A stretch of 64,000 nucleotides of DNA from Acinonyx jubatus (GCF_027475565.1 NC_069389.1:44892047-44956046); one strand, 5' to 3'. Numbered from the stretch's first letter, positions 32,905 through 44,720 are shown. The notes: generated by a model not told the origin, from the letters alone. Numbers and translations are program-made.

Positions 32905-33110
32905 GGGTGTTGAAGCTCTGACTGGGTGATTACTGTGCTCCCAGTTCTGCTACTCACTAGCCACGTAATTCTGGGAAAGGCACTCCCCTATGCCCAGCCT
33001 CAGCTTTTTCACTTGTAAAATGGGGTGTGTGTGTGGAGGGAGAATCCCTCCTCTTGTCAGGTAAGACTTGCACAGCGTCTGCCTGGCACATGGTACATGT
33101 TCAGCCAAGG
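32905..33110 (+). repeat. MIR SINE, sense
   Basis: 'agttctgctactcactagccacgtaattctgggaaaggcac', 'agctttttcacttgtaaaatgggg', 'gtctgcctggcacatggtacatg'. Confidence 0.8.
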
Positions 33111-33529
33111 ACAGTGGTACTCACCTTTGGCCTCACAGTCCTGTAAAGGGACAGATGACCAGGGCCACAGAGCACCTTTTCATGTTTATTAAAACTTTCC
33201 ATCTCATTGTGCAGCAACACGATTGCTTCTGAGGCCTGGCCCAATTATTCACAGGTACCAGGTCAGAGGGGTCTGACTTCAATGACTCCCCAACTGCCAA
33301 CAGAATTGAGGCCAAGCCCCTCAGCCTCTCTCCCTAACACTAACCCTCTGCTCCAGACAGGCTGGTCTTCTTGCTGCCCCATCCCACCCCCAAGCCCCAG
33401 CACACATGGATTCAATCTACCATATACCAGACCCAGACCTGGAAATATGAACCCTCCAGGAACTGGACTGGCCTCCTGCCCCAATCTACTTTTGAGCATA
33501 AGCAACATATATAATCACCTCCGTCAGCA

Positions 33530-33740
33530 CTGAGCACCTATATGTACCAGGCACAGTGTCAGACTCTTTCCCTACATTATCTACTTTGATCCTGCAAAGG
33601 GGGAACTACTCATCCAACTTTAAGATGATCAAACGAGGACTCAGAGAAGTTGAAATAATTGGCCACACATCATGTAAGTAGGGGAGCTTGGCATGAACCC
33701 CAAAGCTCGTGCTCTTACCATCACATGCCACTGTATCGGT
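33530..33740 (-). repeat. MIR SINE, antisense
   Basis: 'tgagcacctatatgtaccaggcacagtgtcagactc', 'atgatcaaacgaggactcagagaagttg', ending with 'cataccccaaagctcgtgctcttaccatcac'-type tRNA-end text. Confidence 0.8.
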
Positions 33741-34617
33741 AGCTCAGTGCTGGGCACATATGTACTGTTAAGGTGAGTTCCCTTATCCGACTTCCCTAAT
33801 GTCAAGACAGACCCTTCCTCTCTAGGGCTCTTTCTTCTGAGAGGTTATTAGATACCTATCTCTGCTCCAAAAGCAGGCCTATATGAGGTGTTACAGTCCT
33901 TAAGATGGCAGCTGAGGGGAGCAAAAGATCTCTAAGCCATGATGAGGAATGAATTAACCAGTTCTCCTCACTGTGGGCCGATTCTTACTAGTTTGAGGGT
34001 ATATGGCATCATGGGACCCTAAATGTAGGGGGGGCATCCCACCTCAGAGGTTTACAGCCCTTTATGCATTTAGTGTATGATTAACTATGTGTAGATACCA
34101 ATGATCATTAGTGCTGTGCTTTCCTACACCTCTCTGAGGGCAAATGCCCTGCCTAATGGTCAGCCTACCTCTTACTCCATGAAGCTGAGCCACCATTTTG
34201 GGGGAGGTGGCACAGACTTGGATAAGTCACTGCTGTCTGGACCTTGGTTCCTCATTTATAAACAACGGGGCTATGTTGGCTGAGTTCCAAACAATCTTCG
34301 GGCCCTAAAATATTTAGTTTCTTCAGAATGAGAAAGTTTCTCTTTTTTATCAACTGGGTTCAGCTGTCTAGATAGAGAGGCAAAGACGCAGGGTACCAGG
34401 CCTCCCTTTATCAATCCATGTCAGGAGAAGAGATCAATTTCTCCTGCTACTCCCACAGCCCTCTCCTAATGAAAGGTCACTTGGGGCCCCGGGGTTCTCA
34501 AAAGGTTTAGCCATGCCAATTCCTATCCTCAGGAGCGATCCTCATAAACAGTAACTTATTGAAGCCTATGAGTATAGTGACCATATTTTCTGAACCAAAA
34601 ACTTGGGCATGTAATAT
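33741..34617. other. Intronic stretch, mostly unassigned
   Basis: 34205-34315 has a MIR-related phrase ('cttggataagtcactgctgtctggaccttggttcctcatttataaac'). Nothing else is recognised. Confidence 0.45.
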
Positions 34618-34634
34618 GACCAAGGATTTTTCTT

Positions 34635-34859
34635 TCTTTTTTTAAAATTTTTTTTTAGCGTTTATTTTTTATATATATTTTGAGAGAGCATGAGCTGGCA
34701 AGGGGCAGAGAGAGAGAGAGAGAATGAATCCAAAGCAGGCTCCACACTCTGAGCTGTCAGCACAGAGCCCGGTTCAGGGCTCGAACTCACAAACCGTGAG
34801 ATCATGACCTGGGCTGAAGTCAGATGCTTAACTGACTGACTGAGCCACCCAGGCGCCCT
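34635..34859 (-). mobile_element. CAN SINE, antisense
   Basis: Reverse SINE from T-rich 'gcgtttattttttatatatattttgagagag' to 'gactgagccacccaggcgccc'. Perfect 17-base duplication gaccaaggatttttctt at 34618-34634 and 34860-34876. Confidence 0.96.
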
Positions 34860-34879
34860 GACCAAGGATTTTTCTTAAG

Positions 34880-35250
34880 TGACTTCTACCTAATGTGGGG
34901 TTTCGAGGACAACTGTGAACAGGGCTCCTTCCAGCAGTGCTCTGAGGGGAAAGAGGTAGATACTCTGGTCCAGGGATCATACAGGTCTCTCCAAAAGCTG
35001 AGAACCAGCCCAGGGGCAACCAGGCATCTTCTCTCCTGGACATCACCTGGTCTAACTGCAAGTCTCTCCAACGGAGAACTCCCTTCTCATTGCAAATCAG
35101 TTGACGTGGTTCTCCTGCACCAAACATTCAGTGACTCCCTTCAAAGACCTCCCTGCCAGTCCTGCCCAAACTCTCCAAAGCTCTCCATCTTACTCCGCCT
35201 CCTACCTACTTGTCTAGCACATCTGGTATTTGCTACTTGGAACACTCCTG
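34880..35250. other. Intronic stretch with L2-like phrases
   Basis: 35060-35250 resembles sense L2 ('ttcagtgactcccttcaaagacctccctgccagtcctgcc', 'tttgctacttggaacactcctgccc'). Confidence 0.45.
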
Positions 35251-36850
35251 CCCTTCTTTTATGCCTTTTAAAGTATTTTTAATTATATTAGAGTGATACG
35301 TGAAATAGTTTAAAAAGTCAAATTGTAAAACGATCTTAACACAAAACTCATTTTCCACGTTTTTTTCTGATTGCACTTTCGTATTTCTAAAGTATATGTT
35401 CGTGCTGCTAATCTGTTTTTGCAACATATTTTATTGTGTGTCCTTTTACCATTTTTTTGCCAAAGTAATACACATATGTAGATTTTCAAGTCACCCAGTA
35501 CTTCAAGGATTGTAACAAAACACACAAATTTCCTACCCTACTCCCTTTGCACCCCCAACTCCCACTCTCAGGGACAAACCCTTTTCAACTCTTTTAACCA
35601 CTTTTTCAGGTATTTACCTCCTCATTTCTAAAGAGCCCATGTGTACATCTAGCTCAATCAATACTGGTAGCGGACATTACTATGACTATATCAATACTAA
35701 TAATGGATAAATCGTATCATATGCTATAACCACATTTCCTTTTCCATGCAACTTTTTCTTTTCTCTGGTGTTGATGTTGTTGATGGTGATGATGATGATG
35801 GTGACGATGATCTTGCTTGCTTAGTTTTCTTCATATCTATGATCAATTCTCCCCAAACTCTGTCAGAAGTGCAATTCTCCTCTCAATACGTTTTGACACA
35901 TCAGGTAATCTATCAGATTATTTTTTCCCCCTCTGAGACATTGTCCCTAGTGCAATTGAGACTGGGCGTTCTCTAGACCTGAACAAGGTTGCACTGAGAT
36001 CTTCTCTCCTCATCACTCTGGGTTTCCTTTCACCTCTCTTCAGTGTTGGATTTCCTGGATCCCTTGGCCTTTTTTCTGACTTTATGTCCACATTTTGCTG
36101 GAGCACATTCCCCAGTGCTCCCTATGAGGCCTAGGGCATAGAATCTTTAGATTTCATATGCCTGAAAATGTCTTTATTAGACCCTCAACCTCGATCAATA
36201 GTTCAACCAAGTATAGACTTCTAGGTTGGAAATTATGTTCGTTCAGATTTTTGAGAACACTGCTCCATGGTCTCCTAGCTCTCCAGTGTTGCTGTTGAGA
36301 AAGCCAATGCCATTCTTTTTCTTGATTCTTTGTGTGTCATATTTTTTATCTGGAACTTTTCAGGATCTTCTCTTTAATGCCTGGTATTCTAAAATTCCAC
36401 AGGCATACCTTGCTGTGGTCATTTTAACATTTATTTTGCTGGTTACTCAGTAGGATTTTCATTCCTTCAGTTCTGGGACATGTTCTTGGCTTTGATCACT
36501 TTCTTTGATCACTTTGTATTATGGCTTTGATCACTTTCTTCCTGCTGTTTCCTCCATTCTCTATTTCTGGAACTCCTAATGTCGGATGCTGGAGTTCCCC
36601 AATTGATCCTCCAATTTTCTCATCTTTTCTCTTCTGTTGTCTATTTCTTTGTCTTGTTATTCTGCTTCCTAGGATATTTCCTCACCTTTTATTTTCTAAT
36701 CCTTCTGTGGAAATCTTTATTTTGACTCTATCTTTAACTTCCCAGGTTTCTTCTCCTCCCTTTGTGACCTCTGTTCCCTCCAAGTGCCTTTGTTTTTTTG
36801 TTTTCTTGCTTGCTTTTTTGGTCACTCTTATAGGTTGATGTTCTTCTTCA
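35250..36850 (-). repeat. Old L1-type fragments, antisense
   Basis: 36150-36850 is the reverse of an old L1M-type region ('gacttctaggttggaaattatg', 'ctccatggtctcctagctctccagtgttgctgttgagaaagcc', 'tggaacttttcaggatcttctc'). 35250-35720 is AT-rich L1-like text. A GAT/GGT repeat sits at 35770-35805. Confidence 0.6.
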
Positions 36851-37625
36851 AACAGACTTGTACTATCTGATCATCTCTGGCTACCTAAGGCTTGCTAGTC
36901 AAGGGCAGGCAGGGAGGGGGGGGAGGTTAAATGTCAGTTGTACTGAGGTTTAATTTACATAAAATGAAATGTACCTATCTTAAGTGTCCTTGGCTGGTGA
37001 TCCTTGGTGACTGGTTCCCATGACACTAACAAGCTGATAGGAAGCTCTGTGGATAGATGGAGCTTGCCAGGTGGTGGGCTTCACTACAGGTGGTGGGCTT
37101 CACTACAGTTGCTGGGCTGAAGCCTGTTCTTTTGTTGGAAGACTCCCACATGTTATCTTTTGGAGGCCCTTTTCTAGGGACTTTCAGGTTCCTCAGAGAA
37201 GATTACTTTACCCTCTTGTATGCTCCTGATTTCAGTGTCCTGGAAGTAGGGGAGTGGAAGAGGTTGGGATCCCACTGTTTTAGGATGCTTGTAAGCCTGT
37301 TTCACCCCACCCTTCATTGTGCCTGGTATCCCCAAGCCCAGGGCCTCTTAACTTCAATTTCTCCAAAAAATCAACCCCTATGTGCAGGGATGGGGCTGGA
37401 GGGGTGGGGGTGGGGCCCTCACTAGATGGGGCCAGGGAGGGGCCAAGAGTGTCTGTTAACAGACTTCCAATATTCTCCCTGTTTTGAATTCCACATCTCA
37501 CCCTGTCTGCTGTGGTTCATAGCCCCTCCAAATCCTAAGCATTTCTGGGGCTCTCTGGGTGGAACAGTTTACTTCTGGTCAGCATCCCAGACCCTGTGTG
37601 TTTCTACCTTTTTTAGTTCTTTTTC
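36850..37625. other. Intronic stretch, unassigned, with a 19-base tandem duplication
   Basis: Two copies of ggtggtgggcttcactaca abut exactly at 37070-37088 and 37089-37107. Otherwise no feature recognised. Confidence 0.6.
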
Positions 37626-37628
37626 TTT

Positions 37629-37818
37629 TTAAAAAATTATTTATTTTTGAGAGAGAGAGCGTGAACAGGGGAGGGGTAGGGGTAGGGGCGGACAGAGGAT
37701 CCGAAGTGGGCTCTGCACTGACAGCAGCAAGCCTGATGGGGGCTTGAACTCACGAACCATGAGATCATGACCTGAGCTGAAGTTGGATGTTCAACTGACT
37801 GAACCACCCAGGTGCCCC
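37629..37818 (-). mobile_element. CAN SINE, antisense
   Basis: Reverse SINE with 'ttatttatttttgagagagag' at the left and 'gactgaaccacccaggtgcccc' at the right. Related flanks 'taccttttttagttcttt' (37605 on) and 'taccttttttgtttcttt' (37819 on) are a diverged duplication. Somewhat older than its neighbours. Confidence 0.93.
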
Positions 37819-37914
37819 TACCTTTTTTGTTTCTTTACTCATATTTCGGTTGGATTTGGGGAAGTGTCAGAGATAAATAAGTTTATTCAACTCATTATGT
37901 ATAACAGGAAGTTC

Positions 37915-38230
37915 CTCTTCTTATTGCAGCTAACTCCTATTCATCTTCTGTGACTCATTTAGGCAAGACCTCCTCCAGAAAGCTTATCTTAATGTCTCTA
38001 GGCTGGATGAGGAGGCCCTCCTCTGTTCCCCTGCACTGTCCTTTTCTTGCCTCCATCACAGCCCTGATCAAACTGTTCTGAAAGTGTCCATTTCCTGACT
38101 CTCCCTGCAGATCAGGAGCTCCTGGTGGTCTGGGGCTGTCACTCAGTCATGCCTGTACCCCCCAGTTCCCAGGGTCTGGTCCACAGAGGCACAGAGCAAA
38201 TATGTGGTGATAGAATGAATGAATAAATGA
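37915..38230 (+). repeat. L2 LINE 3' end, sense
   Basis: 'taactcctattcatcttctgtgac', 'gcaagacctcctccagaaagcttatc' and the terminal 'gatagaatgaatgaataaatgaatgac' mark an L2 end. Confidence 0.75.
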
Positions 38231-38299
38231 ATGACTTCCAAAATGAATCAGACCCAGCCAGAGGGACCATCTAGAAAGGGAAATAAGCCGAAGACAATT

Positions 38300-38705
38300 G
38301 TTCCTATACAAGGCCAGTTCCCTAAAAGCTAGATGTGCAAGGATGCCCACTACAGCATGATTTAAAACCGTGGACAAATGGGCCCAGCTTCCATGCCCTG
38401 CATTCATAAGATGGTTAAGTACATTATGGTATATCAGTTGCCATGAAAAAAAATGCTTATGAAGAATATGCAATTACATGGGGAAATGCTCAAATGAAAA
38501 GAAAGCAAGAAAAAATTTTATGTGCTGTATCATTTCAACTGTATGAAAAGAATGAAAAGAACAAGGGAAACACACCAACTGTTTGCATGCAGTGGCTGCC
38601 TTTGTGTGCTATAATTATGCATAATGTTTTCCTCCTCTACTTTTCCAAGTTTTTCTACATTTTCTAATGGAAGAATGCATTAAATGTCTAATTTTTAAAA
38701 AGGTC
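38300..38705 (+). repeat. Old L1/HAL1-type 3' end, sense
   Basis: 'gatgcccactacagcatgatttaaaac', 'aagatggttaagtacattatggtatatcag' and 'tttctacattttctaatgg' follow the 3' end of an old L1 or HAL1. Confidence 0.6.
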
Positions 38706-39395
38706 CTGAGATGTGAAGGCAAATGTCCTGAGAGTGCTATGAACAAAATACTGTGAGGGGGGACCTAAGAGTCTGTGTGCAGGTCCCACAGTGCTTGGTG
38801 GGAAAGCTCCATTCTTCACTGTCCGGAGACCTTGAAGCCCCAGGCCTATGGAATACGAACCCCTCTCGCTGCAAAAGTAGGACCTAGCTTGGGAAGCCAA
38901 AGGAGGAAGATATTGGAGTCTAGCTTATTACAAATAGCAATACCATAGGCCATCCTGGGAAACAGAGGCCCCTACACTGGGCCCCAAACTTTAGAAACCC
39001 CTATCCATGAGGTAAAGGATCTGAGGGGCCAAGGGAATAGGACCATCAGGGTCTCAGGGGCCAAGGGAATGGGACCATCAGGATCTTTGGCCCTCTTTCT
39101 TCTAGACTGCACTCCAGGTACCCAGGACCCCGGCATTCCCTGCCTATGTCTCTTGAGCTTATTTGCGAAAATTGTGTGGTCTTATTATCAAGGTCCACCA
39201 GCTAGGCCCAACAGGTGGCCAAGGGGAATCTGGGAGTAGGGAGGGCTTTGATGTGGCCTGGAGTGTCCATACACATCTCAAGGTTCTATACAAACCACAG
39301 GTTCATACAGAATGGGGACAGGCCAAGGGTGTCAACTGGTACCTTGCCCGGGCCCTACAAAAGTAGAGCCAGGCAAGTCCATACCTAAGCCTCAG
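38706..39395. other. Intronic stretch with a 32-base tandem duplication
   Basis: Two similar 32-base units (ggggccaagggaat core followed by gggaccatca or ggaccatca) lie at about 39017-39048 and 39049-39080. The rest is unassigned. Confidence 0.55.
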
Positions 39396-39399
39396 GGTT

Positions 39400-39830
39400 T
39401 ATAGAAAGGTCTAACACTGAGAGGTGGATGGACCTGGGTTCAAATCCATTTATCAGCTGTGCAACCATGAATGAGTCCATTCCCTTCTCTGAACGTCAGT
39501 TTTCCCAACTATAAAATATGTATAATAATTCCAACTTCAGAGAGTTGTGGTGAGGCTTTCTGGGAACAGGATGGCCTAATGGTTATGAGCACAGGCCTTG
39601 GAGAAGACAGGCCTAGGTTTCAATCGCAGCCCTGCCCCTTCTAACTATGTGATTTGCATCTCTGAGGCTCAGTTTGTTCATCAATATAATGGAGGTATTA
39701 ATAGCGTTAACCTGATAAAGCTGTTGGAAGGATTATGGTTGTAAAAAATATGTAATAAAATTGGAACATTCTTAAATGAGGAAAAGCTGCTTAATAATAG
39801 TTGTGCAAATATTGGTTATGGTGGAGTTGA
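39400..39830 (+). repeat. Two MIR copies, sense, in tandem
   Basis: 39400-39560 ('ggtggatggacctgggttcaaatcc', 'ttttcccaactataaaatatg') and 39565-39830 ('gcacaggccttggagaagacaggcctaggtttcaatc', 'agtttgttcatcaatataatgg'). Confidence 0.8.
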
Positions 39831-39839
39831 CGAGGCCTT

Positions 39840-40060
39840 CTATACTCCCGATGCCCTGCCCAGCTTTATTTTTCTCCACAGCACTTACTACTACGTGACA
39901 TACTCATATCTTCTTGTTTCTTTTCTGCCCCCACCCCTTCTAACATACAAACACTAGAATATCAGCTCCACAAGGCAGAGATTCTGTCTGTTTTGTTCAC
40001 TGTTTCTAAGTACCTAGAACAGTGTGAGGTACATAGAAGATGTTCTTCTACCGTTAGGTA
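39840..40060 (+). repeat. L2 LINE 3' end, sense
   Basis: 'tatttttctccacagcacttactactacgtgacat', 'acactagaatatcagctccacaaggcagagattctgtctgttttgttcactgttt' is a clear sense L2. Confidence 0.85.
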
Positions 40061-40069
40061 GATATCTGC

Positions 40070-41085
40070 TACCTAGGGGTAAAAAGGCATTCTTGGCTGA
40101 TAAAATAGCCACAATACAGGCATGGAGGCACAAAGAAGTCCACTGTGCTTAGGGAACCATAGACAGTTGAATACAACTTGATTACTGGCCAGGAAGGGAA
40201 GAAAGTGGCTAGAAAGGTGAATGGAGCCACAGCCTGACCAAAAGGAGCATGCAAGAGCTTTCCCAGACCACAAGTGGTGTAAAGACTTACTTTTGATGGC
40301 TAGGGAATGGAAAAGCACTTGGGGGAGAGGCAAAGATACCTCCCAAGTCCAAGAGCATCTAAATCATGACAATGTGAAAAATGAAAGTCAAAACCTTTTG
40401 AAAGATTATTCAGCTGGAGAAGACTCCTTCCGAAGGGACCCATCTGAAACAAGAATCGGATCTAGAAATGACAAATAGGCAGGTAGAGAAGTCAGGAGGA
40501 TGAGATGATGGTGATGTGCAAAAAAATCTTATAAAGGTTAATGAAAGAGAACAACCAGATGAACCACCAGACAAATCAAAAAGCTTGTTGGATAATGAAA
40601 CCACCTTCAGCAATAGAGCCACATCGAAGGCCAAGATGGTGGCACGGATGCAAAATGAAGGCCATGGGAATTTTGGTTGCTGCTTATCCCTTTGCTGGTG
40701 ATTACTCTTCCCATGGTCCTTGATCACCATTATTCATTGAACAAGTTCTGGGATGATAAGGATGATGATAATAATAATGAAGATTGCTGCATACTTCAAA
40801 GGAAATAATTTGCTTTTAATGTTTTGAATTTCTTTTTCAGGAAATAATGAGACAAGTACCACTTCACATTTTTATTTCAAATAGAAGATAGGCAGAGACT
40901 ACAACAAAGAGCCTTGAATACCAGGCAACAGTGTATTGCCCTATAATTTCTGAGGAGCCTTTGGGGAGCTCAGCCCTAGGAGTGATTAGGTCAAATACTG
41001 CCTTCCCCAACTTCATGCTCCTTTCTGTCAAGCAGGCTTTATTTTGGTCCATAGCATATTCTGCCTTCTAATAATCCAAAAAGAA
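40070..41085. other. Unassigned intronic stretch with a small open segment
   Basis: No repeat family recognised. 40221-40700 has two partly open plus-strand frames with a protein-like, polar composition, but no splice sites or known domain. A (GAT/AAT)n patch lies at 40750-40785. Confidence 0.4.
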
Positions 41086-41089
41086 TAAA

Positions 41090-41315
41090 GTGACTATTGA
41101 TTAAGCACCTACAATGGTTCAGGGCTTGTTTTATATTCTCAACAGTTGGGCAAGATAGTGATTATTCTTCCCATTGTATAGATGTGAAAACTCTGGATCA
41201 GGGTAGCAATGAGATTTGCCTAGAGTTACGCAGCTAATAAGCAGGGAAGCTGAGATTCAAGTCTGGGTTTGTCTGACTCTGAAACCAAGGCTTTTAACTG
41301 CTACAGCTGTGGCTT
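41090..41315 (-). repeat. MIR SINE, antisense
   Basis: 'attaagcacctacaatggttcagggcttg', 'tagatgtgaaaactctggatcagg', 'attcaagtctgggtttgtctgactctgaaacc'. Confidence 0.8.
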
Positions 41316-42790
41316 CCTTCTGTCATGCCAGAGCTAAGCGGCACTTCATCTCCCATACCAGACTGTGAGCTTGGCCTCTCTCCCTCACCTGGCTCCAATC
41401 TCCCCTCCACACAGTGCAGCCCAACACCCCCGACACACCATGAGCACTCAGAGAGTACTTCTGGAAGAAACAATCATTCAAGGTCAGAGGGGGAGCAAAA
41501 AGAAAAGGGAAGGTGGGATTAGGCACAGGTGTTGCAGCCCAGATCAGCTCAGCATTATGACAAAAAAAAAAAAAAAAAAAGGAAGGAGGAGAGAGGGAGA
41601 AAAGGAAAATGGAACTGGCTCTCTCCAGCCCTCCCTTCCTGCCTCCCTCTGCTGGAGGCAGAGGGATGGAGGTTCAGCCATGATTGGAAGGAGAGTGGGT
41701 GGAAGGGGGTGCAGCTTAGAGAAGCTTGCTGTTGTAGAGGCCTCAGCTCAGCCTCAAAGCCCCTCCTGTGCACCAGGGGGCCCATCTCTGGTCTACCTGC
41801 TCCCACGGCCTAAGCAAAGGACCAGGACGTTGGGCTGCATGCCAGGCACCCACCCAATGCTGCCACAGCACAGCTCACAGCAGACCCAGGACCCTCTCAG
41901 GTCACAGTGAGGGTACCAAGAGAAGTAGAGGGGCTGGCCCATGTTGGGGGGTACAGATGGAGGCCGTGGCAGAGCAGGAGTCAGAACCCAGGCCTTCAGT
42001 TTGCTGAGGGCTCTCTTGACTGCACCAGAGGTTGAGAAAAATGCTCATGAATGCACATGGAGCCAGAGGTAACACATGTTGAAATGAGGCCCTCCATGGT
42101 TAGGTATTTGGGGGGTTCCTAATAATTTCCAGTCTCAGTGCAGAGTGAGAAAGCAAAACAACCACTTTTAAAAGTATCTTTAGCTTCATTTGGGCCTCAG
42201 GAGCATAAATGTTTATCTCCTCTCTCTCTCCCAGGACCCCACTAAAACGAATGTGAAAAATCAAAGAAGGTAGGAAATTGTAACAGTGAAGAGGATGGAA
42301 GAGAGTGAGATCAATGGATGAGAGATTTCGACAAATTTCTGGAAGCAAAAAACAAAAAGAAGAGTGTGCACAGTTGGAAGGAGAGCCAGGGGCACCACTC
42401 AGGGGGTTGCAGTCCGGGGTGGGAACCAATTGGGCCAGCAGAGACCCAGAAAGACTCCAGACTTGGAGATGGTAGGTATGAGGAAAGGGTAGGAATGCTC
42501 AGGATCTGAAGACAGGGGAATAAACCAAGGGTAAGTACATGAAATCCTCCCCTGCTTCCCTAACCCCTCAAATCTAGAATACAAGCTGCCTGGCATTCAC
42601 TCCTAGGCAAAATATCAGAGAGCTCAGGGCTAAAGGAATTAAACTATCTGGGATGAATTAGGGCATCCAAGTGGCATGTTGGTGTCCCTGGAATAAAGTG
42701 CTTTTCAAGTGCTTTTCATCCTGGCATTTAGGGGGCACCCATTATAACAGTCAGCTCCCTGGAGGCTCATCTGAAAGAAAGCCAGCAAGT
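41316..42790. other. Intronic stretch, unassigned, with a poly(A) run
   Basis: An uninterrupted A run of 19-20 bases at 41562-41580 precedes a purine-rich 41581-41610. No SINE head is recognisable to its left. The rest is not assigned. Confidence 0.5.
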
Positions 42791-42799
42791 GGACAAGCC

Positions 42800-43215
42800 A
42801 GTGTGGATATACAAACATCTCAACCAGACTTTCTACTAACTCATTTATAAACTACTAAAATAGAAAGTATGAGAGAAAAGAGCAGCAGCCCAGAGGATCA
42901 ATCTGGGAAGCTCAACATCCAACTAAATGACATTCCAGCAAGAGGAAACAGAGAAAATGAAGGGGAGGAGACTATCAAAAAAATTATGTAACAAAAGACA
43001 AAATGCATCACATTTTTCCCGGGGGGTCGGTGACTGGAAAACTGAGTGCTGGTTACATAGGTGTGTTTGGCTTGTAAAAATTGACCAAGCTATTCATTTG
43101 CGATGTGAGCACTTTTTTGTATGCATATTATGTTTCGGTGTGAAGTTTAAAAAAAATCCTTCTTCTAGAAATCTCCAAGGAGATTGTCCCCAGAAGAAGT
43201 GCTGTGATTATTCTG
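42800..43215 (+). repeat. Old L1M-type fragment, sense
   Basis: 'gaggatcaatctgggaagctcaacatccaactaaatgacattccagcaagaggaaacagagaaaatg' is a typical old L1 phrase. It is followed by an L1-like 3' piece around 43080-43150. Confidence 0.55.
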
Positions 43216-43521
43216 CAGGTGCAAGGAACTCCACAAAACAGTAACTAAATAAGCAAGGAAGCAAACAAACAAACAAGGTAGAAAGGAAGTCCTGGTCTCA
43301 AATATAAAACAAAGTAAAAAGTGGCATGATTTTGAACAATGTCGTAGAGCAGAAGAAAGGAAAATTCATTTGATCTGGATGCTAGGAACATCTTCCTGGG
43401 AGTACAGAGGTTGTGACAACGGACCTTGGGAACTGAGGTGCAATTATAGTACACTATTTGGCCCTGCAATGAATAATATTGACATAATCATAATCCCATA
43501 AATAGAGTATATTGGTGGTCA

Positions 43522-43743
43522 AATTTAAAAAAAAATTTTCTAATGTTTATTTTTGAGAGAGAGAGAGAGAGAGAGAGAGCGCACACAAGTGGGGGAAGGG
43601 CAGAGAGAGGGAGACACAGAATCCAAAGCAGGCTCTAGGCTCTGAGCTGTCAGCAGCTGGACGTGGGGTCGAACTCACAAACCATGAGATCGTGACCTGA
43701 GCCGAAGTCGGACAGTTAACTGACTGAGCCACCCAGGTGCCCC
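43522..43743 (-). mobile_element. CAN SINE, antisense
   Basis: Reverse SINE: (GA)n from about 43555, 'gcaggctctaggctctgagctgtcagcagc', ending 'gactgagccacccaggtgccc'. The flank duplication is weak ('tggtcaaattt' and 'tggtcagcttt'). Confidence 0.94.
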
Positions 43744-43952
43744 AATGTGGTCAGCTTTTAAAATCAATTTGTCTTGATACAGCACTGAAGACCTAATTAT
43801 TGTCACAGAACAGAATATAAATGCAATCAAGCTTGCTGACAAAAGTATGGAACACACAAAGCAGGAGCTACAAGGGTGGAGGAGAGATGGAAGGAAGGAT
43901 GGGGCCCTAATAACTATGTCTTACAAACCAAGTGGTCGAGAGATACTGTGGA

Positions 43953-44127
43953 GGGGCACCTGGGTGGCTCAGTCAGTTAAGTGCCTGACTTCAGCTCAGG
44001 TCATGATGTCACGGGTTTGATTCATGAGTTCAAGCCCCACATCGGGATCTCTGGTGTCAGCACAGAGCCTGCTTCGGATCCTGTCTCCCTCTCTCTCTCT
44101 CTCAAAAATAAACATTAAAAAAAAGAA
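43953..44127 (+). mobile_element. CAN SINE, sense, internally shortened
   Basis: Head GGGGCACCTGGGTGGCTCAG at 43953 and tail 'ctcaaaaataaacattaaaaaaaag'. About 40 bases shorter than its relatives in the CT region. A 12-base duplication, agatactgtgga/agatactgtaga, flanks it at 43941-43952 and 44128-44139. Confidence 0.95.
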
Positions 44128-44183
44128 AGATACTGTAGAAAATGGATGGAATAAGAAACCATAGTTTAAAATAGTACTTGATA

Positions 44184-44398
44184 GGGGCGCCTGGGTGGCG
44201 CAGTCGGTTAAGCAGCTGACTTCAGCCAGGTCACGATCTCGCGGTCCGTGAGTTCGAGCCCCGCGTCAGGCTCTGGGCGGATGGCTCAGAGCCTGGAGCC
44301 TGTTTCCGATTCTGTGTCTCCCTCTCTCTCTGCCCCTCCCCCGTTCATGCTCTGTCTCTCTCTGTCCCAAAAAAAATAAATAAACGTTAAAAAAAAAA
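44184..44398 (+). mobile_element. Young CAN SINE, sense, perfect 19-base TSD
   Basis: Head GGGGCGCCTGGGTGGCGCAG with many intact CpGs in the body (cacgatctcgcggtccgtgag, gttcgagccccgcg), CT tract and A-rich tail. The duplication tttaaaatagtacttgata is identical at 44165-44183 and 44399-44417. The retained CpGs and perfect duplication make it the youngest SINE of the window. Confidence 0.98.
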
Positions 44399-44429
44399 TT
44401 TAAAATAGTACTTGATAAAAATTACAAAT

Positions 44430-44720
44430 TTGAGAAGAGGAGAGAAAGAGTCAGGTGTTGTAAATAAGCTAAATCCTCACTTGTCATAGTAGAGAGAAGT
44501 CAGTGGATAATGTTCAAAGTTGATAAATGAAGAAATGATGCATGATATTTAGAGATATGAAGTCACTGCCAGAAAACCTAAATGGTAAAAGCAGCCACCT
44601 CTGGGGACTGGGAAGGGGGCAACAGGGAGACACTGGCTTTTTACATGTGTCTTTGTGTACTACTTGCCTTTTTAAAACTATGCATATGTACTGCTTTAAT
44701 TTAATTTTAAAAACAAGTCC
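44430..44720 (+). repeat. Old L1/HAL1-type 3' end, sense
   Basis: 'ggataatgttcaaagttgataaatg', 'cagccacctctggggactggg' and 'tactgctttaatttaatttt' resemble an old LINE 3' end. Confidence 0.5.

Noticed and set aside
40860..41060. Minus-strand AATAAA signals near 40878 and 41042 as gene ends
   Set aside because: AT-rich context without coding or splice signals; chance hexamers.
41562..41580. Poly(A) run as the tail of a retrotransposed gene
   Set aside because: No cDNA-like or SINE sequence is recognisable to its left and no target duplication was found.
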